Assembly: GCA_964036275.1 (NCBI GenBank)
Contig: OZ038438.1
Location: forward strand, 8,438,978 to 8,502,977
Reading direction: 5' to 3'
Length of the DNA: 64,000 nucleotides
From: Litoditis marina
Taxonomy: Eukaryota; Nematoda; Chromadorea; Rhabditida; Rhabditidae
Shown: positions 1 through 12,995 of the stretch, piece after piece
Numbering within the stretch: position 1 is the first letter of the stretch
Layout of the letters: each line of letters opens with the position of its first letter
Translations under genes and position numbers: made by a program
The notes under the pieces: model-generated
Told to the model about the DNA's origin: nothing
Databases searched by the model: none
Seen by the model: the letters and a program-made list of their open reading frames with translations, nothing else

Positions 1-436
1 CGGATGGTTTGAAGAAGCAAGCTCAAGGAAACCATTGGTCGGAGATGATCTTTGGCAAGCCGATGGATACCATCTGTGAAGACGAGAAGGAGACAGGCGA
101 TGAACATCAAGTGAATGCTAGCGGTACTACTGAAGCTGAACTTCTGGTACAAAGCTGTGACGAAGAGCTTCTGGCGCAGGGATTATACAACTACAGGTAT
201 AGTAATGATTGTGCCGCCGTTGGAGATTTCCCGTGCTGAGGACCTTTTTTGCAGTAATGAATGTATTTGCAGAAATAAATTATAAAGGAAATTGTTATTA
301 GGCTCGGTAATGAACTAGTGTAATTTCTAAAAAGGTAATTACTGGTAGACAGAGCTTCTGTTCTTCATTTATATGCTGTTTCAGATATCCGGATGCCCCG
401 ATTGAGATGATGAAGCAGTGGAAACTGAACAACTGA
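1..436 (+). CDS. 3' end of an unrecognised protein-coding gene (partial)
   Basis: Two exons, about 1-196 and 385-436, join in phase: the first ends in AG before GTATAG and the second follows TTTCAG. The frame is already open at base 2, so the gene starts outside the window. The visible C-terminus is 81-82 residues. It is acidic in the middle and ends with LLAQGLYNYRYPDAPIEMMK followed by QWKLNN and TGA at 434-436. The conserved-looking YNYRYPDAP tail suggests a real domain end, but I do not recognise the family. It is transcribed towards the ZC3H18 orthologue, whose start is about 930 bases downstream. The exon/intron structure and clean stop make coding likely; function is unknown. Confidence 0.6.
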
Positions 437-1367
437 GATTTCCTGTCACCATAATATTCGCCAGTTCACGCAGCATTAGTCTTTTTACATTATTATTCTT
501 TTGCCTGTCTCACCTCATAACGTTCCTCTCTTGATCTCCCGGTGACTCAGTTTAATCGAGCAACTGTACGTTTTATCCTAAACTAATGTATTTCACCATA
601 TACGTATTGGATTTGTACAAGGTTGTGACTAGATATATTATATTAGCAATGCTTAGTAATGTTTTGATTATATTTTCGGCTGTGCAGACCACGGCTTCGT
701 TTCTGCATGATTATGTTTGTTCATGAAATAATTATCTGTCTGTGAAAAATTTGTTTATTTGCATCCATAAAAATATTTCACATTTTTTTATCAATTTAAG
801 TCTTACATGATATGTGCTCCAGCCGTAATTTGGTGCTCTAGTGACAATCGGCGCGGCGGCCACGAAATCGATTAAACGAGGATGTTAACGCATTCATGAG
901 ACGCTCTTGGCTTGATGCTGCTATGCTTCTACTACCCCACCACACTTCTCACATTTGACTGATATTGTACTTAAACATCCAGTTTTTTACTGTGATGACT
1001 CCACCTTACGCTCTTGCTAGAATGTTCATTCAATCAAATTGTCACGCATCATGGCTCGAGGTTGGGAAAATCGTGATACGCCACACTCGTTTGAGTTTCC
1101 ACTCTTCGATTCATTGATCTATCATATCCACCGTTGAAAATTCGCGGGAAGGCAGTAGTAAATACTCAGTATAATCATGTATCGTTACTATGGTCCGACG
1201 TTCATTTATATTTGGCGGCTGAGATTGCCCATTACGGTAAACACTTTATTTTTTGGATAGTTGGTTGTTTGAAAATCGTATTCATTCAATAGTAGCAGTT
1301 ATTCGGAAGGACTAGCAGATGTTTGTTTACATGTAATAAACTAGACTGTTTAGTCCTTCTTCTCCAT
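437..1367. other. Intergenic stretch, no gene seen
   Basis: AT-rich sequence between two + strand genes. It should hold the 3' UTR of the upstream gene and the promoter of the ZC3H18 orthologue. I see no coding exon, RNA gene or repeat that I can support. Confidence 0.5.
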
Positions 1368-4300
1368 ATGGGTGACACGTCCTCCGTCGATCTTGAGCAT
1401 ACGCAGCCTCTCTCTCAAGCAAGTGGAAGTTCATCACCAGGTAAACTAGTCCTGCTTTTCTTATAATTTCCAAGGATAGCTGCACTTTTTTACTTCACGG
1501 TCGTAGAATTTACAATTCATTAGTTTACATTACAATCGAACTTATGGCAGTGATATACTTGTCTGGATTTGTCAAACGCTTTATTACAGACGAGAGCATT
1601 CCTGAGAAGTCTCAAGATACACCAAGCAATGATGAAGAACCTGCTGGCGCTACCGCTGTGGCCGAAGAAGTTCTAGATTTGGACTATGACGAAGATTCAC
1701 AGGATGGAAGAAATGGTCGTTCCAGAGAGGTTATCATTAAATTATATTAAAATCAAGAAGTTTCTGATAGAATATCTGTAGAAAAATATATGTTTTTTTT
1801 TTCTGTATTCACAGAACAAACATTCTCGCAACACAGAATAATTTAGTTAAAGTTTACTTTTTTCAGTATGAGTGTTTCAATTCGATTATTGTGCCATCTC
1901 AACGAGTTTGTTGCGTTGTTGAAGTTTTGACCATTGTATTCATAATTCATATCACCTTGCTTGAATCATTTATTAAAGGAACAGTTCTCTGATGGAGAAA
2001 TCATCGATTCTCCTGAAGACACCACAATGGCTCCTGACAACAAATTGAGGTAACCGCTAGTCTTCCTATTAGTTTTCTCCATATTTTTATAGTTACCGTA
2101 GATTCGACAAGTAAAAAAATCTAATACAGCTACCTGTATCAAGCAGTGATGTAGTCGGGTATTATTACCTCTGTCTCGCTGCTTCCAAACCGTGGTAGAT
2201 CGATGCCAAACATAGGTTGTTTCGAATAGTTTGGCGTAGGTCGAAATTGTCGAAAATATCAGCGACAGTCTGTCAATAATGAACCAATTATCATGCCGCA
2301 ATTTGTTTCATTGGTTTTATTGTTATCGCAAATTATTTTCAAACTATTAATTTACAGTGCCGCTAAGGAGGATGGGGAAAAATCGTCCGATGGAAAGGAA
2401 TGTGATCTGGAAGATGGAGAGTTAACAGATAGCGATGATGACATTCCGAAACCTGCTGCTACAAGCGCATCAGGAACCAGCGAACGAAAACCCCCCATCT
2501 CGGTAGGTTTTAAAATGATTTTCAAAAGCTCTCATTATCGTGAGTTAGCAGCTCTCTGTCCTCACAAAAGTGAGGCTGAAGAGAGAATCAGAAAATGATT
2601 TCGATGTGCAGTATTCAATCAAAATGGTAGTGTTAGTTAATTGTTAGTTTAATGTTGTGAACTCCTTGTTTTGGTTTGCATGTGTTTGTTGTGGAGTTGT
2701 GGTATACCTATTTGTGCTATGTGGTGTCTTTTTCGCCCCTTCCCGTTCCATCACGACATTCACATTGCAAACTGATTCAGGCGAGGCTGAGTCGACCCGG
2801 GCAAAACGCTTTTTGCAATAAGGTTGCACAGTTCGTACAGGTTCGTGAGACTAGTTTATTAAACTCCTTGCATTCATTGCGACTATGACATGGTACATTT
2901 TCGGTGCCCTTCTATAGTGCTCATTCAAACTGTTCGTCTCTGAAACTAACATAATTGATAAAAACATACATTTTGTCGTTCATCTATTTGCCAAAAATGT
3001 TTTTTACATTCTGTTCATTCCAGATACCGTTGAAGAACTACAATCGACAAGCGAATCCACGTGGTGCTTCATCCGGTAAACGTATGTTTTCAAAACTTCT
3101 TTGATGAGTCTGTTTTATTTTTATTCAATTTTTTTGTTCAAATTTCCAATGAATCTTTATGAATACAATATGCTTTTCAGTCAGCGCGTGGGAACGAGGA
3201 CTTCGTGATGCTCGAGAGGCAATGCGTCGCGCTTCGAAGGTGCGATTTCGTTTTTAACGAGACTTGGCGCTTCATAAATTCGAAAATAGGGCTCCAGTAT
3301 GCTAATGCTGTGTTTAAGTATCAGCGACATTAACACTTCTTATTGGATTATTTCAGGTTCGTGAGGAACCAGATTTTGAAACCAAGCGACTTGTGGCCGC
3401 TCCATGCGGTGACCGTGTCTCACAGCGACATGAAAGCGATTCTGATGACACTAAGCCAAGGTGAGATCTAAAACTTCTTTTTTTTTCGCTGATTTCTGTA
3501 TTTTGCTGATTAATTTAGCCAAGCTAATTGTTGGTCTGATGAGGTTAAATATTTCTTAAGATCAAAAGATTTTGTAAGTCAGTGAAAAAATCACATTCTT
3601 CCGTCATTCAACCATATTTGCAGTCGGCTGTCGCGTTCACCTTCCATTACTTCTGCTTCATCACGACGCATTCCTTCTTTATTGGACTTGCACATGTCAC
3701 CCCCACGGTCGTTCAGGAAACCTCCAAAAGGTGAGATTTATTGACATGGTGATGAGTACGTACTATAATATCTATATAGGGTAAAGTGAACAGGTAGACT
3801 TGGTGAACTCGTGAACTGAACAGAAAACCTTATCGAAACTCAACTGTTCTTCTTAATACTAACCAGGGGAAATGTTATTATACATTTACCTTTTTTAGTC
3901 TGCGATGAACACTTGCTTTTCACGTTTTTACGAGTTTGTGTGAATGACTTTATCATTTTACTAATTCGAATTCGGCGATTTAAGTTCACTAATTAAAGAC
4001 TTTACAATTTTTAATATTCACCTCTTGTTTTTTTTCACTTCCATTTTTACTTATGAATAGTAGTTCAGGAGCGTGCAGCATAGTTGAAATTGTATCCGTA
4101 TCCCTCAAACAGTCAGTTCCAACTAGATTTTATAGTACTTTGGTCCATTCTCATCTGCCATTGCAGAGTTGGGTCCCCAGGTCATATATCCGAATGGGCG
4201 GCCGGATAGTTCGCGACGGGACCGGGTGGTCGGAGGAGGCGGACGTCGAAGGCGCGAGAGAGAAACCCCTCCCGGACCACCCAGAAGAAGGTCCCCCGAC

Positions 4301-7300
4301 CACGCCAGAAGGGCTACACCGCCGGGACCTCACAGAGATAATTGGTAATTTCTAATTTTCTGGCGTTCTTTCCAACCCTAGACCATGGAATAATTTATTG
4401 CTGTTGGCTGCTTCTGTGTAGTAACTGTTCACAAACAATTCAGTAAGAGCTAAACAGTTTAAAGTTATGCGTAAAAACCTTGAGCTTGCCCAGGGATGAG
4501 AAATTTGAAGCATCAATCAAAAATGGAAGATCTCTCTGGTTGTAGTATGTTTTTAGTGTAATGTAAGTGTGCGACAAATGAACATTGAAATATTCCATCG
4601 AGGTCTATCTACTTTTTCAAGCAAGTACACCATTCAGGGCGTCTCCTCCCCGTGAAGTTGAGAAGAAGGTTGGCGGAGCTGCCGCAGGGTTAGTTTTGGT
4701 ATCTCATCCATCTCATAGCCGTTTAAACTATTTGGTACATCTACTTCTTCATGTTTATGAAAATCTGTTCAACGATAGTTGTTTTAGCCAGTCTAGTATT
4801 AATTCCTGAAACATGATTACGCGACTTTGCATTTTACTTATTTGGATATAAACTGTAGTCTGGCGAATAAAACAAAGATGTTTCTCGGAATCGAACCTCT
4901 CCGGAAGCTAGATATTTGTTACCAATTTTAGATTGTCTCCCGTTCGCGACGCATCACCGATCAGCAGTGATACGGATACATATCTCGATGGAAAGCAGGG
5001 TATGTCTGACTGAATCTATAATCACACATTTTCAAATAATATAATGACCCTGAACATAGCCATAGTATTTTGCCACGACATGCATTACTCTTGTCATTGT
5101 ATACTCTCTATCTATCTCTCGTGGGTTAAACTCAAATCTCTCAATTCTAGACTACAGCTCAAAGAAGTTCTCGGGAGCAATGAGCAATGTTTCTGATCCA
5201 TGGGCGCGCAAGAAAAAAACCCAAATTGTGGCGGAGAAAGCGAAGGAACGGGTGGAAAAGAGAGGACGATCAGTCAACAGGTAAAACGATGTTTTCTGAG
5301 CCGTGGAAACTGTTCTTAACAAACTTTAGGTGGAGTTGGACGAATGTGAAGTTTGTAGGCGTCAAACGGGTGCGGGCGGACAGTTGAAGAAAGCGATTAT
5401 TCTAAGATTATTATCCCCCACGAACCACGAAGCTGTAGATTTCTGCCTCAATAGGTTTTAAAAGAAAGTTAACCTTACATTCTCAAGCACAAAAGTAATA
5501 CGTGAACCACTATGAAATGAGGCAGGAGAACTAAAATTGGTCTTTAATGAGACATTCGAGGACGAGGTATGTAGTAGATGTATTTGAATTGAGCAGTTCT
5601 CGGCTAGTAGAGTGTAATAATCTTGACGGATCCATTTTCGAATGGGCAGTGATCAGATTTTCTGAATAGCTTGATCTGATAAATAATCATGAGTCGAAAT
5701 TGAACATTCGCTATTAGTTATATGTTGTCATTCACGTTTGCTGTCTTCTTGAATGACGAAAAGACAAAAGTTGCTATGATTTTCCAAAATTATATTCACA
5801 GATCACCATTATCTTCACGCAGCAGCAGTGGTAGCAGTGCCGGTTCAGAGGCAAAACGAAGTCGTCGAAATAGGAAGAGAAGAAGAGAGACATCCTCATC
5901 ATCTTCAGACAGTTCATCTTCCCAAAATACGGTACGCTCATTTTGTTACCGTTTTGTGTTTGAATTGATTTCTAATTAGGTCTCATTTGGGTAGTGAGCA
6001 AATAGTGATTATCGGGCGAGGCGACGTGGTAATGCAGATTAACATTTAGGCAAATTACACATGCAATCGTGTTGCATGTGTACAAAACGATGGGATAAAA
6101 ACAATTTACATAACCAAAAAGACAAATTTGGTAGACAAAGGAACCCGGTTGCATTTGAAAGCAACCAATAGTTTTGTACACATGCAATCGGGTTACATGT
6201 GTAAACCGCCTAACATTTATCATGCCGTCTCTTATATTGTTCATCTAATGCTATCTAGGCGGATCGTTCCCCTCCTCGAGGAGATATAAGCTCTTTTCGC
6301 ATCCCCAAGAAAAGGTCATCGGCTGGAGTCGATTCTTCGCACAATACAAATCAGAGGTAACTAGATGATTGAGTCAAACGTTCTAAAGTTCACGGACGAT
6401 TTGTGCAAAGCATCTCGTTCGAGTGAAAAAAGTCTTCTCGTTTTGTTGAAAACCGATATTGCTACCAAATGTATTGATTTTGAAAGATGGCGTCTTTTTC
6501 TTTCTGGATGAGTGGAGAGTATGGTGTACATTCCAAAACGCACGTAATTGTTCACGAAATGCACATTGTACTCGCTTTCCGATTTTTTGAAATAGCGAGT
6601 TCAAAGGATTCCAATGTATGTATGTATTTTTAAATATTCGCCGATTTTCGTTGATATTTGATATTTCAGGAGAAATGCACCACAAACGTCGTATCGAAAC
6701 CAAGTCGATGATTTCTTCGCAAAGCGTGCGTCGGTGGGTTTTTGCAGTTTTTCTAGTTCCGCTCTGTTGTTTTTCTATACATAATGAGTTTGTTTCCATA
6801 TAATTGTCATGGAGAAACTTTTGTAAAGTTCACAATGCAAACCGTTTTGTTTCGTTTCAGGATACACCAGCGGCGTTCCGTCCAAGAGGGAAGAATAGAT
6901 CTAGCAAGCTGTCTGAGTCTAGTACTAGTCGTTCAATAGGAATTCCTCGGAGCAAAGAGGCCCAGACAATAAGCGATAGCGACGATGTGAGTTCTTTTGC
7001 ATAGCCTCTGTCTCGTGTGTGGTTTTCATAGACCTCCGGATCAGTTTGCGAAACTACTGTTTTCACAGTATAGCGCAGATTGATATCCGCTTCGATCACG
7101 TTTTTTGTAGTTTTATCCTTCATTTCGTTTTCGATTCAAGAACTGTCAGAAACACTGAAGCTTCACTTATAGTGAGTGCCAAATTTATAAAATTATGTCT
7201 CTTGCCGGAATTGAACCTGCGAGCAAAAGATTCGTAGCAGGGCGCGAACCACTGGGCTATTAGAGCACATAACGGGCGAGATTCGGAATCGAAGACATGG

Positions 7301-8725
7301 GTGCGTACACAGCGGAAAGTGAGATATACAGTACCCTCCCGCTTTCCCGTTGGCGACGACTATATGATCTTGTTTGCTTCGTTGAGGCCGCTCGTAGTAA
7401 CTGATATTTATCTATTTTACTTATGTGGAATTTTTGGGGGCAATATGTTTGTTATGTCTAAGTAATGTTATTCCAAAGTAGGAAGACAGTTTTGATTAAA
7501 GTTATTTATTTGAGTTTATTGATAGTCCCACTCACCTGAACCTTGATTACAGTCTGAAGTTGATCGAACCAGCCGTTCACGTTCGTCCTCGCAGGCGTCG
7601 TCCAGCTCTTCTAAATCTTCAAAGTCGAGGTGAGAATGGGTGTAAATTTTAATGGCCTACACTCTACACTATCACTCAATGCAACTTTTAACCGGAATAA
7701 TATACGTGTAGGTTGCGCTATTGATGTTGTTTACCAGATCTGGTTCGGAATCGCCCGCGTTGCCTGCCAAGTACAGAGTGACAACTGATTCCACACAGTC
7801 AAGACGGAGTCCATCGCCCATCAGCGACGATGACAATTTGAGAACTCTTTCATCGAAAGACTTGAAGAGGTTAGTGGTCAACTTCACTTCAGTAACCACT
7901 GTTCGTCTCGTGATATTCAGATTCGTAGAGGTCAGCGAGGTGTGATTATCGACTCGATTCAAATACGCTAACTTCTTGATTTGCCTCGAAACTGGGCATA
8001 TATTTAGATACTGATGAAAAAAGTAGTCAATTTTGCATATCTCAGCAAATCCAATTTTCAAGTCATAACCTCCCGCCTACTTGAAGTATAACCTGAAGTG
8101 TATAGGGCGATCGATTGATTGTATACATTTGATTCAGTGGTAGATTCAGTGGTAATTCGAGTCCTCCCCCGCCGCCGCCGCCTCCCCCCGTGGAGAAATA
8201 TGGGAATGGTCATCGGAGTTCGGTCACTCCACCCCCACCACCACCCATGGAGAGTCAGGGCAGAAGCAGAAGAAGAGACGAATCGGGGGCTGGTGAGTCG
8301 TCTGCTTAAACCATTTACTAGTGCTATTTTAGGGCTATATCGACTTCCTTTGCTCGAGAGATGTGTGAATTCCCAATTTCGCCAAACGCAAGATGACTTC
8401 TTGAAAAGGACGTAGATACGTGGATTTGATTAGTTTTCATCAAATTTTCAATTCACTTTAGTGGACAGTTTGTATCAATCATACGGTTTTTACGCATTTA
8501 TGCTATTTTTGCCAAGTGCCAAAAATTAGTTATAGTTCTGTTTGATTTCCCCAAAGTTTTCTTTCTCTTTAAAATGTTGGTTGTTATTCAGTGCGAGTGT
8601 CATCATCCTCCACGTCTCTTTCGAAGAAGGAGTTGCGTAGACGGGAATTACTAGAACAACTACGGGTAGTCGAGGCGGAGCTTCAACGGAAGAAGGAGGC
8701 TTCGGCTGTGGAGGGCTCATCATAA
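1368..8725 (+). CDS. ZC3H18: ZC3H18 (NHN1) orthologue, apparently without the CCCH zinc finger
   Basis: In vertebrates ZC3H18 links the nuclear cap-binding complex to the exosome-targeting machinery. Exons: 1368-1440, 1590-1729, 1979-2049, 2358-2502, (2777-2818 optional), 3024-3075, 3181-3239, 3357-3460, 3624-3730, 4167-4344, 4638-4688, 4932-4999, 5151-5280, 5802-5931, 6259-6356, 6670-6733, 6861-6986, 7553-7629, 7738-7869, 8138-8292, 8592-8725. All phases agree, giving 711 residues (697 without the optional exon). The order matches the family: acidic N-terminus (DLDYDED, LEDGELTDSDDD), the signature SAWERGLRDAREAMRRASK then EEPDFETKR near residues 176-202, an Arg/Ser-rich middle with DPWARKKK, proline runs, and a C-terminal coil LSKKELRRRELLEQLRVVEA matching the vertebrate end. 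I found no C-x8-C-x5-C-x3-H motif upstream of SAWERGL where other members carry it. Exon 11 could start at 4626 instead. Confidence 0.88.
6042..6219. repeat. Foldback (MITE-like) element in a ZC3H18 intron
   Basis: About 50-bp inverted arms face each other: the left arm reads AACATTTAGGC then TACACATGCAATCGTGTT, and the right arm is its imperfect reverse complement ending GCCTAACATTT. It lies wholly inside the intron between 5931 and 6259. It has no coding capacity. Confidence 0.6.
7187..7270 (-). repeat. tRNA-like sequence (degenerate tRNA or SINE) in a ZC3H18 intron
   Basis: The minus strand carries an A-box-like TAGCCCAGTGG and a B-box GGTTCAATTCC at tRNA-like spacing, so RNA polymerase III promoter elements look intact. 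The flanking sequences do not form a convincing 7-bp acceptor stem and the anticodon arm is poor. A tRNA pseudogene or tRNA-derived SINE is more likely than a working tRNA. Confidence 0.4.
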
Positions 8726-9792
8726 TCAGCCACGTTTGTTCGCAGACTATTTCCTCCATTAAGTGATACATATGTAATGAGTATATATAGTATGCTCCGT
8801 AAACGTCTAATTGACATAGTAAAATGTTTATTTAACATATAACAAAGCTGGGCAACTCTCGATTCTAATTATTTGCCTCTTAATAGTGGTATCAATAGTT
8901 GTATTATTGTATATGATAGTTTACTTCCCGTACTGGTTAGTTGCCTCTCCTTGTAATAATTCAGTGTGCATACATTATTGTTAAATCTGATAATATTTGC
9001 CTTATGGTTCTATGTAAAAGTCGGTTTTCGTTCCAGTTTAATTTATTTGTTGGCAGCCGGTTCGGTAATATCACATTTAATTTTCTCATTACTTCAAGAC
9101 TTTTGGATACAATCGTCAGCTGATATCCAAGTTTTACTTTACCTGGAGGAGAGATATTCTGGAGCTTAGAATTACTGTACTCCGCTCGCTGCATGTAACT
9201 GAACCGGTGCTGCCGAACTACTTCTACTCAAATTATACTAGTACCCTCTAGTCAGTTTTTAGCGACACTTTTATACTACAATGAGTGTTCCTTTTATATG
9301 AGCGGTTGTTTTTACCTATAAATTTTCAAATAATTGTGCGAATAGTTTCCGTTTTATCGTTGCTCCTCAGACAACCCCGCAGTTTTCCCGGATTCGTACT
9401 TTTTGTGCGCCCTCTCTCTACTCTTTTCGCTTTCATTGCAGTCTCTGTTTGTGAATCGATAAATTTTATATGAGCGGTTGTTTCATGTAATTAGTTTCAT
9501 GTAATTGTGCTTGACTGACCATGCTTTGCAAAACAGTCACTCGGGTCAGCAGGTTATATTAAGGTATCCCATTACGTTGTTTCGCATATTTATGGAGTCA
9601 ACATCTCTTAGGGTATCTTCATTTCTCCGGGGGTTTGTATACTGTTGGAGTTGTTTTATTTGAAGTTTAATGAATTTTTCATTAGTCGTTGGCGTTATCA
9701 ACAGTGTGAATTTATCACCTAAGTGTATGTGCAATGTTATATGGAAACGCTCATGATTCTCTGTGGAGTTTATTGTAGTTCTGTTTTCAGCT
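8726..9792. other. Intergenic region between ZC3H18 and POP4
   Basis: No exon seen on either strand. A short phrase, TATATGAGCGGTTGTTT, occurs twice (around 9294 and 9468). The ZC3H18 3' UTR and the POP4 promoter must lie here. Confidence 0.45.
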
Positions 9793-11487
9793 ATGTCAAA
9801 AAGTAGTGAAAAGTCTGCGCTGGGGGTAGTTTTCCTGGAGAAGACACATAAATACCAGCGTAAGAGGAAAGAGAAAAAAACAAATTTGACGAGAAATAAA
9901 CTGACCGTGGAAGATAAGAAGGGAATCAGGTGAGCTTATCTATAAATATGTTATATCGTGAGCAAATTCCACAAGGAACCGCGAATTTCGTTAACCCTGC
10001 CAGTTAACCGTTAACCATTTTTCTATTAACCTCGGGTAACCCTTTTTTTCAGTCTTTCGGACAAAATTCGCGGTTACCAAGTGGTTAACAAAAGTGTTAA
10101 TATTTTTTTCGGTTGGCGGTTGAATAAAGAATTTGCCAATATCGTTATGTTGTCCGGTCATTCCACGTAATTATGTAGTTATTTGCGAAGTATTGCAGAT
10201 ACGATGATCTCGTTCCCGTGTACGATATGTGGCGGGAGTATTATTCGGAACTAGTTGGAAGTAGAGACAAGCTTCCAGATGATCGTATTGTAAAAGTGAG
10301 TCTAGCTCTGTTTTCAGCATTTTCAAGGTAGAAAGACAGCTTCCGAGTACTTTGATATGAGTCAAGTTCAGCACTTATTCGAGGGTAACCACTATTTCAC
10401 CAATTGTCACCGTTCAATTTGTCAGTTGTGGGTGGATTGCATTGAAATAACATTCAGCGAAAAGTCTGGTCCCAGCCGCTAACTGTGATTCTTAACGAAA
10501 GAGCGAGTATTGCACATCTTGTGAACGAAAAGTGTACATGGAGATGCTAGATGTTCCAGCTCATAATAATGGATATTAGCAAACCCTTTACATGTTTCGA
10601 TCCAAAAAATAGTAATTTACAAATAGGAACCCAGATAGAATAATCTCAACATTTTCTCTCAGGCTGATTATCACGGCGCACTTCTGATGGTTTCGGATGC
10701 TGACAATGTTTCAATGGTAAGTTGTCTATATTGTATCGAGTATATATTTTTTTATCAAAATAGGTATTTTTTGATGAACACAATTCCCCAACGTGTAAGT
10801 GATCTTTCCCACTCGAATAACGCCAAAACGACGAGTAACTTCATCGTCATTCTCTTGTTATGGTTCGGCCTGTGATGAAGTTGAGGATCCTCCCGTCAGT
10901 TAACCATCGGACTGTATTATTCGGAAAACGTGCAACGTATTTGCTTTTTTCACATAGTATGGAAGTAAAATTATGGTCTGTTGTTTTCAGATCGGACTGC
11001 ATGGGATCGTTGCTCTCGAGACGAGACACACCTTTCAACTTGTGACCGAAGACAACAGATTTGTTGGTGCGTTAAATCAGTTAATGGTTCTGATATTTAT
11101 TTCAATAAACACAACAAGCAAAACGTATATTTTCATATATAGTAAAAACTGTAGCATCGCATTTTTAACAGTTTGAGCAACAGAAGCTATTCACGGAATA
11201 CACAACACACGTGCACGAATAGTACTGCGTTACGCGAACATATGCATATCTTTAACAGTGATTTTGCGGCGAAATAGTATATGAACAGTTTTGGTCAGAT
11301 CGTTGATGGTTTTGTGGAAAAAAGTAACATCAAACCCGTTTAAGTGATTCCGAAACAAGGAAGTGCTTTCCAATTCGTTCTGGATGGTAGAGTGTTCACT
11401 ATATTTGGGGATGCGATGCGATACAAGCCTTGTTTGCGTGGTAAACGCCAACGTTTGAGGAATACATTACCTTTCTTTCTACGCTAA
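9793..11487 (+). CDS. POP4: Ribonuclease P/MRP protein subunit Rpp29 (POP4)
   Basis: Rpp29 binds the catalytic RNA of RNase P and RNase MRP and acts in tRNA 5' and rRNA processing in the nucleus. Exons 9793-9929, 10199-10295, 10663-10716, 10991-11066 and 11345-11487 join in phase to 168 residues. Order: basic N-terminus (KYQRKRKEKK), a linker helix YDDLVPVYDMWREYY, then the Sm-like barrel: ADYHGALLMVSDADNVSMIG, GLHGIVALETRHTFQLVTED, VIPKQGSAFQFVLDGRVFTI, and a basic tail. This follows the human order (L..LW..Y, HGA, G..GI...ET.H.F...T, VIPK, F..DG). The ATG is two bases behind TTTTCAG, so the message probably receives a spliced leader or a 5' UTR exon. At 168 residues it is shorter than the human protein (about 220), mainly at the N-terminus. 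Confidence 0.92.
9960..10137. repeat. GTTAACC-rich inverted element in POP4 intron 1
   Basis: Inverted ends AGCAAATTC and GAATTTGCC bracket repeated GTTAACC/GGTTAAC phrases. Flanks read TATATCGT on the left and AATATCGT on the right, which looks like a slightly decayed 8-bp target duplication. Non-autonomous element; no ORF. Confidence 0.5.
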
Positions 11488-12548
11488 TTGTTATTCCTCT
11501 CAATACTCTATAGTTTCGTTACAAACTATTTATCTTGGACATCTTTGCTGTTGAGTTCTTCTTTCGATATTATGCTGAAAATGTCTGTTATTAAGAAGTG
11601 TTATCTTCCATCTGTTATGAATTATTGCGTTGTTATTTATCGTTTCACCACCTGTTAGTTGCTACTCTTGTTGACTGAATGAACAAGTTACTATCATTTA
11701 TGCTATAATTTAGTTTATGACATATACTCACCTCTGAAGCTGTTCGCTATCATTTCTTGATTTATAGAACATTTGATATGCAATAAGCATTGATGTCAAC
11801 GCAACAAGTAACGAACCACATAGTAGTATACCTGAAATGTACTGTCATACTGAACATCTAAGGCTGGTAGCATTTTTGTACGCAGAAGTAAAGACATATT
11901 GAATGGAAGCGTTCAATCATCATCCACTAGCTAGATTGGAAAAGAAGCAGTTGTCTTCAGATAAGTGATTTGATACATTTGTAACCTGGTGAAATGAATG
12001 CAGACGAAGTCAACCAACCTATGGCTGTGACAAATCTAGGAAGAGTAACGGGATCAATTGGGGCAAAATTTGGCACATCTGGAGTAAACGTAATTAGTCG
12101 CAGCTAAAATGTATCTACCACTTCTATGACAGCTGGTTTTAACCGTATACTTGGTTTCACACTTTCGTCAGCACTTACAGTATGCCACAATGATTTGCCA
12201 TTGAGGACTCAACATAATCGTTGAGATGTTTGCAAATTATGGTTTAGACAACAAATATTCACTCTTCACATATAAGCTGATTCTGGTTACTTATGTCTCG
12301 TTAGATCCACCAAGCACGAAGTCCTTCTTTAGATATTTACTAGTAGTAACTATGTGACAAAAAGTCATACTCTTAGTATTTATAACGTACCGACATCAAC
12401 ACATTGTCCATCCATTCGAACAAATCCCTTACAACATGTTTCGGATTTGGTAGAGTGTGTGCTGTTATGCTTGATATGTACGAAATATCTAAAAATTGAA
12501 ACAACATGTTTGAATTGAATCTTTTCAAAAATATTTCGATCTCATTAC
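11488..12548. other. Gene-free stretch downstream of POP4
   Basis: AT-rich, no supported exon or repeat. It includes the POP4 3' UTR. Confidence 0.45.
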
Positions 12549-12556
12549 ATGGATAT

Positions 12557-12947
12557 TAGGGTTGTTAATCGAGTTCAAAATTTCGAGTTTTCGAGTTTGG
12601 CGAAAAATCGAGTTTACGAGTTTTCGAGTTTTGGGAAATTTCGAGTTATCGAGTTCTGGGAAATTTCGAGTTTCAAGTTCGACTCAACTCGAAATTTTTT
12701 GAGTTTTTTCGAGTCGAGTCGAGTTTTGAGTGTTTTTGGACCGAAAAAGTCCATTTTTCGAGACCAAAATTTTTATTTTCCAGTTTTCGTGTTCAAAATT
12801 TCAAAATATTGAGTTTTCGAGTTTGGCGAAAAATCGAGTTTTGAAAAATGTCGAGTTTTCGAGTTTTGAGAATTTTCGAGTTCGACTGGACTCGAAAATT
12901 TTTGAGTTTTTTCGATTCGAGTTTCGAGTTCGACTTTAACAACCCTA
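12557..12947. mobile_element. hAT-like MITE with 8-bp target duplication and TTTCGAGT internal repeats
   Basis: Perfect terminal inverted repeats TAGGGTTGTTAA (12557 onwards) and TTAACAACCCTA (to 12947). Both flanks carry the octamer ATGGATAT (12549-12556 and 12948-12955), an exact 8-bp target duplication. An 8-bp duplication with T/CAGGG-type ends is typical of the hAT superfamily. The interior is built from variants of CGAGTTTTCGAGTT in a roughly palindromic arrangement and encodes nothing plausible. Confidence 0.85.
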
Positions 12948-12995
12948 ATGGATATCGATTTGAAATCAACGGGTTCAAACTACACACACAGCGGG

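Noticed and set aside
4880..4905. B-box-like GGAATCGAACCTC on the plus strand (antisense)
   Set aside because: No matching A-box or stem within tRNA distance.
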